Part shown: positions 48,416 to 58,712 of the stretch, in pieces | How the letters are laid out: every line of letters begins with the position of its first letter | How positions within the stretch are numbered: the stretch's first letter is position 1 | NCBI GenBank assembly: GCA_024760905.1 | Contig: CM045735.1 | Coordinates: 4,494,661 to 4,558,660, forward strand | Origin: Plotosus lineatus | Lineage: Eukaryota; Chordata; Actinopteri; Siluriformes; Plotosidae | Direction of reading: 5' to 3' | DNA length: 64,000 nt | Made by a program: the position numbers and the translations under genes | The notes under the pieces: generated by a model | What the model saw: only the letters and a program-made list of their open reading frames with translations | The model's database searches: none | What the model was told of the DNA's origin: nothing

Positions 48416-48484
48416 TATTTTTTGAAAACCGAAGTATAATCGAGAACGACTTAACTTGAAACGGCTTCAGTCGAGGTATACCTG
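48416..48484. mobile_element. Right end fragment of a second Tigger-like family
   Basis: The terminal sequence read inward is CAGGTATACCTCGACTGAAG. It matches the left end at 62789 (CAGGTATACCTCGGCTTACG). Its left part is missing or separated by the insertion at 47938. Confidence 0.7.
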
Positions 48485-48486
48485 TA

Positions 48487-49772
48487 CAGTTGGACCCCTG
48501 CTTATGAAATGAATCCCTTCCAGAGCCTTTTTCATAACACGAGAGTTTCGTAAGTAGGGGGCACATTTTACATGTTCAACGTCTGATTCGTTCCAAGGCT
48601 CCCAAGACTACCCCATAAACCCTTTAAAAATGATAAAAGTACACCAAATTTGTATGAAATATGTGTTAAAAGTAAAAGAAAATTACTTATTAAACCATTT
48701 AAACATTTTATTAACATATTAAACCATTTTATTAACATGTTTATTAATTAAACCATTATTAAACATTTTTATGAACACACACATTTTGCAGATTGTATGT
48801 TACTGTAAATGTTGATAAAAGATTGCATGAGAGACAATTATTTTAACTTGTGATTTAAATTTTTTCCGAGCCCAAAGCTACGCCATGTCCGTCTGACTCT
48901 GTCTGACTGTTCAGGTTTTTCAAAATTTCCAACTTGCACCCATGAAGTTTCTGTAATACTAAAGACGTAAGGTTATAACTAATAAAAAACAACAAATTTC
49001 AAAACATTTTTTGAAATGATGGGACTGATTATTCCAAAAGACCGAAAATATGCTTATCTGTCTTTCTGTCCATCTAGAATTTCATATTTGGGCAGCATGT
49101 TTTTTTCTGCTTGCAGATGCAGATGTTTCAACATATGTATAAATTTTCCACACTGTATAAATTTTAAAACGCTTGTCTGTAAAAAATCCCACCACAGTGA
49201 CTCCTACGCTTCAGGTCAAAGTGACGCAGATCACATTTTATCTGAACATTAACGGAAACCTGTAACTTGACACACGATTAATGCATGTGCAAGTGTCCTT
49301 AATAAAATGGACCGTGAATGTATATTTAAACAAACAAACAAAAAATAGGTATAGCGTTTTGTATATCCAGCGACTGGTATCGTACAAATAAAATGTTGAA
49401 AATAAAAATTTTGTTGCGACAGTGTAAAATATTAATGATGTGAATATTTATGCATGGCACCGTACAGTGGTTTGGATTTGTTGACCTCTGTTGTTCCCTT
49501 CTCATACACTGCCTGTGTCGTGTTTCACAGTAATGATATTACCAGATGAGGCCTGATAAACACATTAAACCAAACCAAACCTTTTCTTTTTTCTTTTTCT
49601 TATTTTTACTATTTCTCATTAGTTCGCTGCTGTGATCGCAACCCACTCAGTCATTAACAGCATTGTTCAGAGTTTCTTCTGTGACACACTCCCTCTGTTT
49701 CTACTCAAATTTTAAAAATTAGAACAGCATAACCTTTTTTTTTATGTTCATGCTTTTTTTCTGTCTAATTAG
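48487..49772. other. Possible left end of a further Tigger-like element, then unique DNA
   Basis: CAGTTGGACCCCTGCTTATG at 48487, followed by GAATCCCTTCCAGAGCC and TTTCGTAAGTAGGGGG, looks like a Tigger-type end. It abuts the previous element at one shared TA. No matching right end was found before the exon at 49773. Confidence 0.5.
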
Positions 49773-49840
49773 AGAGTGTGACTGAAGTTCGGACCAACAT
49801 CTACGTCACCAGTTTTGGACCTGTGTCGGACACAGACATG
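49773..49840 (+). CDS. gabra3: GABA-A receptor alpha subunit, 68-base exon (beta-strand region)
   Basis: This exon continues the extracellular ligand-binding domain. It translates in phase with the preceding exon as [11 protein letters not shown], then [12 protein letters not shown]. [12 protein letters not shown] is a hallmark of GABA-A alpha subunits, and 68 bases is the usual size of this exon in the family. The acceptor is TCTAATTAG behind a T-rich tract, and the donor is ATG|GTAAGA at 49841. The exon ends on a complete codon, so the next exon should start in phase 0 with the EYTIDVFFRQ block. That exon was looked for between 49841 and 64000 and not seen. [20 protein letters not shown] shares features with both alpha-2 and alpha-3, so the subtype rests mainly on the previous exon. 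Confidence 0.95.
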
Positions 49841-49915
49841 GTAAGAAGATGCAGTTTGTATTATAACTATTTGTTTTGCTAATTTTTAAATATTTGTGAC
49901 TTGAAAAAAGAAATG

Positions 49916-50832
49916 CAGTGGTACCTTGACTTACGAGTGTCTTTTATAAAGAATTTTCCATGATACGAGCTTTGATCTCACAAAAAAATGTTACCCATCC
50001 AACAAGCAAAATTTTGATTTACAAGCTTTGCTGCGGAAATGGTCGATTAGCCTCATATTAGGTGCTCCGAGAACACCTTGTGCAGTGCTTCTCAATTATT
50101 TTCTGTGATGCACCCTATAGGAAGAAATAAACCTCGTTTCATTGTCCCCCCAGTGCCTTACGCGTGACTATAAATAGTGTTTACTGCACTTCATATCGTT
50201 TGCTCGGTGATTTTTCCCTACACCATAAGGAACACAGTGAGAGCACCACTGCCAACTAGTGTAGAGGATGTGCAATTATACTTAATTCTAGTACAGTATG
50301 GCAAAAAAAGCATGTTCCCCAGGATCATACGCGCCACCCCTGGCATCACACCGTGCGCCCCACTATTTGAGAAGCTCTGGCCTTGGGAGAGCTCTCCACG
50401 GGCCTTCCCTCACTGGCATTCGTAGTGTGCACATGCAATAAAGTTCTCCTCCTCCCTCTCTGGTACGTACTACCTCCTACCTGCCCACGTGACATCTTCG
50501 TGCCCACGTGACGTCTTTGCCGCAGTCGATGATTGGAAGGGTTAGTTGACTTATTGTTTATTCTTGTTTTATTATTATTTATTATTAATTATTGTTAATG
50601 TTAATCTACATGTGTTATTACAATGAAATATTTATTGTTTTACATGTTTATCTTTAATATATTACGTGAAATATACATGTTTCTGTCAGGTTATATGAGT
50701 TTGGGAGGGGGTTGGAACGGATTAATTGGTTTTCTATTATTTCCGATGGGAATTTTTGTTTTATCTCACGAACATTTTGACTTACGAGCTCGCCCTCGGA
50801 ATGGATTCATTTCGTAAGTCAAGGTACCGCTG
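49916..50832. mobile_element. Tigger-like non-autonomous element
   Basis: It starts CAGTGGTACCTTGACTTACG. The right end read inward is CAGCGGTACCTTGACTTACG. That is 19 of 20 bases identical. TA follows on the right; the left flank is TG, probably a mutated TA. The hAT-like miniature element at 50083-50379 is nested inside. Confidence 0.9.
50083..50379 (+). mobile_element. hAT-like miniature element nested in a Tigger-like element
   Basis: The left end is CAGTGCTTCTCAATTATTTT. The right end read inward is CAGAGCTTCTCAAATAGTGG. The flanking 8-mers ACCTTGTG and GCCTTGGG match at 6 of 8. It is related to 47577-47900 (inverse orientation). Confidence 0.82.
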
Positions 50833-51473
50833 TACCTGAATGTGCGGGAATTAAGTTGTTTCTACGTGCCCTTCAAATGATGTCAGAGCACAGATTCACT
50901 TGTCAGATGCAGTATGAAGAAAAAAACCGTCCTTCTCCCAGTTCCTCAGAACACAGGAGTGCAATGTTCTGCTATAAGATAGTTTAAGAGAGAAGGTAAT
51001 TGGTAACAAGGCAGGATGGAGGAAATGTATCTTAATCATACACACAATTGGCTGTGATAAATGACCACAGCTGTGTGGCAGCACTTTATATTCAGGATGA
51101 GATCTAATGCTGAAAAGGAAACTGTAGTCTCTGTCACGTTATATGGAGCGTGAAATCATACGTGAATTACAAAACAACAATTAGCCGTGTTAGCCTGACC
51201 ATCAATCAGCTTTTGTGTCCAGGAAAAAACAAGGTGTGTATTCCTTATTTTTATGATTTTTTTTTAAATATATTTGTTTATACTTTTGTATCATTGTTCA
51301 AGACCATTAAGAGGAGCTTCATTAGCATAGTATTTTAGAATACTCTGAGAAACATGAGTTACAACTGCATCTGAAATTCCATATAGTTTCCTCTCGATGT
51401 TGTGGAGACTCTAGCTGAGTGCAGCAGAACGGCATGTTCACCATCATTACAAAATTTATGTAAAAATTTATAC
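50833..51473. other. Unique intronic DNA
   Basis: Nothing recognised. Confidence 0.5.
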
Positions 51474-51684
51474 AACATTAGATTATCTTTGATAAACCGG
51501 TTAGAGCACGAGGAAAGGGGTGTGGGGTGTGTGGGGGGTGGATGTCAACTGTTGACAGTGGGGTTGGAACCCCCAAGGACCGGCAATCCAGCACCTTAAT
51601 CCCAGGCCATCACTGTCGTGTATGATAAATTTTAAGTGTTTAATAGTATATCATAAGGCTATATGGGTATGTAAGGTATGTAGG
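51474..51684. repeat. Duplicated 212-base segment, left copy
   Basis: It is nearly identical to 54032-54244; one extra G and one transition were noticed. It contains a diverged SINE-B-like head on the minus strand (CCGGCAATCCAGCACCTTAA) and runs into the TATGTAGG minisatellite. Confidence 0.93.
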
Positions 51685-51862
51685 CAGTGTATGTATGGTA
51701 TGTAGGTAGGCTATGTAGGTAGGGAATGTATTGTATGTAGGTAAGGTATGTATTATATGTAGGTAGTGTATGTAGGTAGGGTGTGTAGGTATTGTATGTA
51801 CGTATTGTATGTAGGTAGGGTATCTACAGTATAGTAGAGTATACAGTAGAGTAGGAAGGGTA
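51657..51862. repeat. TATGTAGGTAGG-type minisatellite, left block
   Basis: Degenerate units such as GTATGTAGGTAGGGTATGTA. It is interrupted at 51871 by the outer transposon. Confidence 0.92.
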
Positions 51863-52245
51863 TTTAGGTAAGGGGCGGTTCAACATTTTCAACATTTTCC
51901 CAAGCGTACAAATAAATGTTGATGATCTCTCGGCAGGATTTTCAAAGAAGATATTAAACAAAACAATGGTCAAACCTCTTTTATAAAATAGATTAATGTA
52001 TTTCCATGATCAATACTTCGTTTATACACTAGTCAAATCATAAAGAAATCAGTAAAAATATATACTTTTAAATAATTCTTTTTAATGACACCTGCTTTAA
52101 TATTAATATTAAGACGTTTGGTTTTAATAATAAAAATGACATTGTTTTTAATAATATTATTTTATATTGAAATATAATTCAAAATGTCTGCATTTTTTAT
52201 TGGTCATTGGCTTTTGGACGACCACGCTTCAGTTTACGATCAGCT

Positions 52246-53208
52246 AGGGTGTAGGCTGGTCTGACCGGGGGGTGCACATCTCGGTTGGCCAGAGCCTAAG
52301 CCTTAAAGCGGAAATGAAACGCTGACTAAATAAGTTGTTGGTAGCTTAAGTATAGTTTATTGAAGCGATTGTGGCTTAAATTTTATATCATAAATAAACA
52401 ATTGGACACACAGCGGTTTTGTTTTATGTGCTTGTCGTATGTTATCGACCTGAAAGCCGCCATTGCTAAGTGCCTGTCTCCACAAAGTTACCGTGACGTC
52501 ACTGTTGATACAAAGTACCACATAAAATATAGTGCATGCATGTCACAGCATATGATATAAACAACATGGAATCTCATGCCAAAAACAAGCACAGTTTTTC
52601 AGCAGAAGACGATTCATCTATTACTCTCAGAAGACAAATCAATATTATAGTTCAACCAAAAACATTCTCAAATATATTTCAAACTACATCTGCAAGTACA
52701 TGTGCTAAATACATTTACAAATTGAGCTAAGTTATTTATCTATTCCAGGTCACAAACAAATATTAATACATATTTACAGCACAAAAACATACTATTAATT
52801 TTATAAAAGTACTCAGCATTAGGCTGCAGATCCAGGCTGGATGGCTTGTGATTACTTTATCCATTCATTCTCTGTGCGTCAATGTTTGTGTTCTAACACA
52901 CGTGCAGGAGCCGGAGGCGGGACTAACAAACTGTGCTTTATTTTCACACTGGCACTTTGTTTGTTTGACAGTGTTCAGCTATTATTGCTTACTGATAATA
53001 TTATGTTTGTTGCCCGTTACACGTTAACTTTCGGTTTACTTCCTGACTCTAGTCATGCGGAACTTATCTCCGACTTTCTCTTCAATAACAGTCATTAAGT
53101 TTATTTATAAAATTGTGAATACACTTAATTTCTTGTCCAGCGGAACTCAACTCCTGCTTTGGGGGGGTGCATGTGCACCCTGTGCCCCCCTCCCCAGCCT
53201 ACGCCCTT
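52246..53208. mobile_element. hAT-like non-autonomous element with perfect 8-base target duplication
   Basis: GATCAGCT occurs at 52238-52245 and 53209-53216. The ends are AGGGTGTAGGCTGG and, read inward, AAGGGCGTAGGCTGG. No transposase motif was seen in 963 bases. Confidence 0.88.
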
Positions 53209-53330
53209 GATCAGCTGCCTTCTGATGTTTCAGCAGCTGATACTGGATTGGGTAATATTCATTGCAGACTTTGCAGATATGCAACACCGCAGGTGGTTGG
53301 CGAATCGCGCATTGAGAGTTTCAAACGTAC

Positions 53331-53338
53331 ACACACAC

Positions 53339-53393
<55 letters not shown>
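53331..53393. repeat. Compound CA / A / TA microsatellite
   Basis: A short CA run, about 17 A's, then about 18 TA units. Confidence 0.96.
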
Positions 53394-53397
<4 letters not shown>

Positions 53398-53398
<1 letters not shown>

Positions 53399-53747
53399 GG
53401 GCAGTGATAGTCTAGTGGACTCTAGTGGTAGAGGGCGCAGGATCGCTGATCCTAGGGTTGGGGGTTCAAGTTCCCACGGGGTTGTCACTGTCCCCCCAGT
53501 GCAGCTAACTAGGTTGTCAAACGCAGGCCATGTCTCTCACTGTCTAAGGTGTGAGGCATGTAAAAGAACCATTGCTGACTTTCGTAAAGAGGAGCTGCAA
53601 AGCCGTCAGCGTGTTTCTGTCCCTTGCTAAAGGGTTGTGACAGGAAGGGCATCCGACGTAAAAACCTCTGCCAAATCAAATGTGCGAATCAGATGATTCG
53701 CTGTGGCGACTCCCGAGAACGGGAAGAGGCCGAAAAGAAAAGAAAGA

Positions 53748-53749
<2 letters not shown>
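53398..53749 (+). repeat. SINE-B copy, full length, inside the outer transposon
   Basis: The head TAGTCTAGTGGACTCTAGTG contains a small duplication of CTAGTGG. GGGTTCAAGTTCC is the B box. It has GACAGGAAGGGCATCCGACG and ends GATTCGCTGTGGCGACTCCC plus a GAAAAGAAAAGAAAG tail. Confidence 0.92.
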
Positions 53750-53783
<34 letters not shown>

Positions 53784-53786
53784 TCT

Positions 53787-53836
<50 letters not shown>

Positions 53837-53838
53837 GA
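53750..53838. repeat. Two (TA)n blocks around a TCTTCTTTCTG spacer
   Basis: AGAAGA(TA)n, then (TA)nTCTTCTTTCTG(TA)n. The first part forms a self-complementary hairpin. Confidence 0.95.
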
Positions 53839-53974
53839 GCGCATGTATTATTGTTGATCAACATTTTTATAATATTAAAAAGCGTACACAGACGTCTTAC
53901 CCCCTCCCTCCCCCCTAGCGTATGTTTTGTACGCTTAGGAAAACGTTGAAAATGTTGAATGACCCCTGAAGTAT

Positions 53975-54500
53975 GTATTATATGTAGGTAGGGTATGTAT
54001 TATATGTAAGTAGTGTATTCCTTATCATATTAACATTAGATTATCTTTGATAAACCGGTTAGAGCACGAGGAAAGGGGTGTGGGGTGTGTGGGGGGGTGG
54101 ATGTCAACTGTTGACAGTGGGGTTGGAACCCCCAAGGACCGGCAATCCAGCACCTTAATCCCAGGCCATCACTGTCGTGTATGATAAATTTTAAGTGTTT
54201 AATAGTATATCATAAGGCTATATGGGTATGTAAGGTACGTAGGTATTGTATGTATTGTGTGTAGCTAGGGCAAGTAGGTAGGGTATGTATTGTGCTTAGG
54301 AAAGGCATATACAGTATTGTATGTAGCTAGGGTATGCATTGTATGTAAGTAGGGTATGTATTGTATGTAGGTAGGGTATGTATTGTGTGTAGGTAAGGCA
54401 TGTACAGTATTGTATGTAGGTACGGTATGCATTGTATGTAAGTAGGGTATGTATTGTATGTAGGTAGGGTATGTCGGTAGGGTATGTATTGTATGTGTGT
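53975..54500. repeat. TATGTAGG minisatellite, right block, with second 212-base copy inside
   Basis: Minisatellite at 53975-54010 and 54226-54500 flanks the duplicated segment at 54032-54244. It includes longer units (about 90 bases) seen twice around 54300-54480. Confidence 0.9.
54032..54244. repeat. Duplicated 212-base segment, right copy
   Basis: Nearly identical to 51474-51684. Both copies end in the same minisatellite, so it may be part of a higher-order tandem unit. Confidence 0.93.
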
Positions 54501-54547
54501 ACAGAAATTTTTAAGCAGTCCAAAGATACAGGTCGAGTTTTCTGCAT

Positions 54548-54886
54548 TGCCAATATAGTGGTATAGGGCGCTGGATCGCTGATCCAAAGGTTGGGGGTTC
54601 GAGTCCCACTCTCCACAAGGTTGTCACTGTCCCCCCCAGTGCAGCTAACTGGGTTATCAAAGGCAGGCCATGTCTGTCACTGTCTATGGTGTGAGGCATG
54701 TAAAAGAACCATTGCTGACTTTCGTAAAGAGGAGCTGCAAAGCCATCAGCGAGTTTCTGTCCCTTGCTAAAAAGGGTTGTGACAGGAAGGGCATCCGATG
54801 TAAAAACCTCTGCCAAATCAAACGTGAGAATCAGATGATTCACTGTGGCGACTCCCGAGTAAAAGGGAAAAAGCCGAAAGGAAGAC
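54548..54886 (+). repeat. SINE-B copy, full length
   Basis: The head has GTGGTATAGGGCGCTGGATC and the B box GGGTTCGAGTCCCA. It has the middle block and GACAGGAAGGGCATCCGATG, then GATTCACTGTGGCGACTCCC and GCCGAAAGGAAGA. Confidence 0.92.
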
Positions 54887-56160
54887 AGGCTGTGTTGCTC
54901 AGAAACAATCTGGACATGGTTCCTGCCATATTTAATATACCATGTGACAGCAGTGATACTACATTGGAGTTGAGCTTGATTTTATCAGAAGATTAAACTC
55001 ATGTACAGTATATAGTAGCAAAAGAGGTGCAGAAAACATGAGGACGCATATACGTATCATTTTACACAAACCAGCCACCTATTCGTCCCATAAGGTACAT
55101 TATAACGGACGTCATCTCACATTTTAAAACGGACACAACAGTCAGCGATGAATCTGAGCGCTGAAAGTTGTGCAGCCTTCTTTACATGAAAAAAATCTTT
55201 GTTCTGAGAAAAAATATTCCTCTGCTACGATTTCACTTCTGCCCCCATCCCCAGATATGGTTCTGAAAAAACGACTGTAACACCTTCCTAGAACATTAAA
55301 ATTTTTGTCTTAACTTTGAGAGAAGAGGACGGAGGCTGGTGAGTGAACGTTAAATTAGAATTAGAAAAAAAATCTGTGCAATAAGAAAAATTATTGTTTG
55401 AAAAGCATTGACATTTCTACAATACACAATGTTTTCTAATATTTAGCTTCACTAACAGCAAATCACTGAAATCTAGGGAAAATACCTGTATGTTTTTTTA
55501 GGGTAAACTGTTGCCACTGTTTTGTTTAAATTGTGCATTTTGTGACAATTTATTATGATTATCGATGTTATATTGTGATATCACTCAGGTCTGCATTAAA
55601 CTAATTATTTCACACATGTTTTAAAGTTGCATTAATTTGGAACTAAAGTGAAAAAAGGACATAAAAAGAAAATCTCAAGCTCCAGAATAGCACCGACCGA
55701 GCGTGACGCCAACTTTCTCCTGATCACGTTGACGTGAGTCCATTATGATCACGTTTCATGTCAAATGTGCAAAACCAGGAGAAGTTAGACACCCGTAAAC
55801 AATACATTCATCCATGTGTTTGTTGATCTGTGTTTAAGAAACAATACATCAAAGAAGAAAAGGGCAAAATAAAAAAAGCACCACGATCAACCTACTGTAT
55901 AAATCTTTCCTTTATTTACACATTGAGAAGTGTGCAGACCAGATGTTTGGTATGACGTTGATTATGTGTCAGACTCTATGAGATATTAACGGATTAACGG
56001 CTCAGATTTACTGCTTGTGTTACAAAAACTGTCCAGAGACACTAACGACACTGCTAGCTGCCTTCAAGCTTGATTTTTCACACACATATCATGAGTGGTC
56101 ATGTATGACAGGATAAGATGAAATGAAAGTTTAGATTTTCCCCCATTAAGTAAAGCAATA

Positions 56161-56196
<36 letters not shown>

Positions 56197-56203
56197 GAAG
56201 GTA
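54887..56203. other. Unique intronic DNA
   Basis: Ends with a 29-base A-run at 56164-56193. No exon was recognised. Confidence 0.5.
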
Positions 56204-56214
56204 AAGTTGTAAGG

Positions 56215-57193
56215 TTGACATTCCATGTCCCAGGAATCTGAGTCAGTAACTGAGGATTGGTCTGACAGAACCTATGCCTTTGGCTCCCACCCAACTCACA
56301 TTGCCCCCAGCCCCTATAGCCCCTCCCACAGGTGGTGGGTCCATGGGAGGGCAGAGCCATGCCTGACAGAACCCATGCCTTTGGCTCCCACCCAACTCAC
56401 ATTGCCCCCAGCCCCTATAGCCCCTCCCACAGGTGGTGGGTCCATGGGAGGGCGGAGCCATGTCTCCTTTTTGGGGTGGGCCCAGCAGAGCTCCATGGGC
56501 AGAAGCCCAATAACCAGGCACTTGCCTTCGGATCCTCTCACCCCCCCCTTCCCCATGGGCAAGGAAAACCGTGTCCTTGTTTTCTTTCTTTTTGACATAG
56601 AGGTCTTCTGAACCGCACTTTGTCTGGACCTTCACCCAGGATCTGCTTGCCTTGGGTGACCCTACCAGGGGCATTATGCCCCTGACAACATAGCTCCTAG
56701 GATCATTATGTCATGCAAACCCCTCCACCACGATAAGGTGGTGATTCAAGGAGGGGACCTGTCTGGGTAGTGACCGAAAGACCAAGATCGCGGATACAAG
56801 CGGCCTGAAATGAACTTCCTTCGCCGGGTGGCGGGGCTCTCCCTTAGAGATAAGGTGAGAAGCTCAAACATCCAGGAAGAGCTCAGAGTAGAACCATTGC
56901 TCCTCCACATTGAGAGGGGCCAGTTGAGGTGACTCGGGCATCTGGTCAGAATGCCTCCCGAACGCCTCCGTGGTGTGGTGTTTCGGGCATGTCCAACTGG
57001 GAAGAAACCCCGGGGTCGACCTAGAACACACTGGAGGCACTGTTTCTCGGATTGTCTGGGAACACCTCAGTGATCTCCCAGAAGAGCTGGAGGAAGTGGC
57101 TGGGGAGAGGGACGTCTGGATCTCATTGGTTAAGTTGCTGCCCCTATGACCCAACCCCAGAAGAAGCAGAAGAAGATGATGATGATGATGATG
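56215..57193 (+). mobile_element. Non-autonomous LINE-2 derivative with 101-base 5' tandem monomers
   Basis: AAGTTGTAAGG flanks the unit exactly (56204-56214 and 57194-57204), so it inserted as one piece. From 5' to 3': two 101-base tandem monomers (56263-56464, about 96% alike by eye); a GC-rich region ending in the hairpin CACCACGATAAGGTGGTG; and from about 56757 the LINE-2 C-terminal and 3' end. The tail is GAAGAAGCAGAAGAAGATGA followed by GAT repeats. Most of the LINE coding region is absent. A 5' array of monomers is typical of LINE promoters; that role here is inferred. Confidence 0.88.
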
Positions 57194-57204
57194 AAGTTGT
57201 AAGG

Positions 57205-58145
57205 AAATGGCGAAACAAATCTAAAGTTCCAGATCATGCACCATACATATTATGCAGTTGTAGGCTCGGAGGATTTATCATGTCTTTCAGAGTTTAGTTT
57301 GTGCGGCATTGAGAGAATCTTTTCAGTCTGTTCCTGTTCCTGAAATCACAGCTCTGAGTTGCAGATATTCAGAGAAAAGGAAGACCTGCCTGTTACTTTA
57401 TCACTCGTTGGTGTGAACGCAGGGTTATAATAGAATTCGGTGTTAGGGAGGGTGGAAAGGTATGTATAGAATAACTGTATCTGTGAATAAAGGCCTGTGT
57501 GTATGACAGCACAGTCTGAAATGTGTTTTATTATAGCGCAGCGATCTTCAGAGATTATAGTGTTATACTTACAGTGGAGGCTGGGTCTAGAAATGTTCAA
57601 TAAGTGTCTTCTAATACAAAAAACTTTCCCACCCACTATGACCAGTTCATATTTTGATGTGACCAGCTGAAAAGTTGGTAGCACGACTATAACCTATAGT
57701 AAAGTTTAAAGTCTGAAGCTGTGAAAATATTTTAAAAAGTTTTTTTGTGGGCTGTTTTCATAATTGTGTACAAACAAAATAATGGTATAAAATAACTGTA
57801 ATTTGTTGTCATATTCATGATTCAGTAAAAAAAAAAATCGTTTTAAACAAAACAAAGTTTCTGAGTGTCGGCACGTGAGAATTTCCTGGCAAAATATGAA
57901 CAGCCAATCAGCGTCGTGATTCATACAGACACCGGAAAACAGATGTTCAAGCCTTGCAAAAGCAATCATTTGTAATGAAAATTATATGAAATTATAAAGA
58001 ATGTAGAATGGAAAAATTGTCAAGTGCTGGCAGACTGAGACCCTCGAATACTCGAATACAATAAGTGTGAAACTTACACATTAGGCCAGGCTTAAAAAAT
58101 TCTTTGTTGGCAATAACATAATAAAAAAAGATTCACTCAGAAGGA
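57205..58145. other. Unique intronic DNA
   Basis: Nothing recognised. Confidence 0.5.
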
Positions 58146-58712
58146 AGGAAATTTTTTTTTTTTTGCGTGTGCAGGCAAATTCTTTTACTATTGTAATCAA
58201 CAGAGTATCAAGGTTTCTTCAACATATCAACTTTTAATATTGCAGTCAACAACTAACCGATAGCTTCGTCACGCGCCGCGCTGTTGCTGGCGGTTTATAA
58301 TTAACTTGTATTTGTTCAAAAATGTCAGCAGATGTGTTGCTCAATTTGAAATGCATTAATTCATTTATTATCTTCACGTTGGGACCTTTAATAGTGACAG
58401 AGAACAGTTTTTTCCTCATCATTGTCCCCTTCCATCATGCTTTCCAACTTTGTTGTTAAGACAGTACCAGCCAATGAAAATTGCCACTTCACCGAACTGG
58501 TGAAATTGACCCATCACAAAGTGCGGTTGATACTGAGTTCACTTTTAAATACAGTGTATGATAGGGGACACATGCGTTTTTTTCAACACAACCGGCTGGT
58601 ATATTTTTATTTTTTGCATCTGTGAATGCTCAGGCGGGGTTTTTATGTACAATTTCGGCCCAACCGGCTGTGTTACCGCCAACAAAAATATTTTTAAGGC
58701 TGGCCTTCTCAT
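58146..58712 (+). repeat. Dispersed repeat A, copy 2 (no insertion)
   Basis: It matches the flanks of the pogo-like insertion at 2760-3590 and carries the empty target TTTATAATTAACTTG near 58296-58310. Boundaries are approximate and the class unknown. Confidence 0.85.

Larger units (their letters stand above)
45632..49772 (+). other. Intron between the second and third visible coding exons
   Basis: A 4.1 kb intron, GTCAGC to TAATTAG. It holds a hAT element, a hAT-like miniature element and a Tigger-like cluster. A degenerate tRNA-like head (GTGGTTCGACTCCC) with a tandem CCTCTCTGAAACGCACAC lies at 45692-45812. Short GTCT repeats lie at 46040-46078. Confidence 0.88.
51871..53967. mobile_element. 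2.1 kb DNA transposon with ~40-base terminal inverted repeats
   Basis: The left end is AGGGGCGGTTCAACATTTTC. The right end read inward is AGGGGTCATTCAACATTTTC. Similarity continues through AAGCGTACAAA for about 40 bases. The target duplication is unclear because both flanks are minisatellite. It hosts a hAT-like element and a SINE-B. No transposase was recognised, so the class is undetermined. Confidence 0.85.

Noticed and set aside
54296..54616. Tyr/Thr-rich 86-106 codon minus-strand frames
   Set aside because: They are translations of the TATGTAGG minisatellite.
56225..56674. Overlapping open frames of 90-140 codons on both strands
   Set aside because: They arise from the GC-rich duplicated 5' monomers of the LINE derivative, run in several frames at once and repeat with the 101-base unit.
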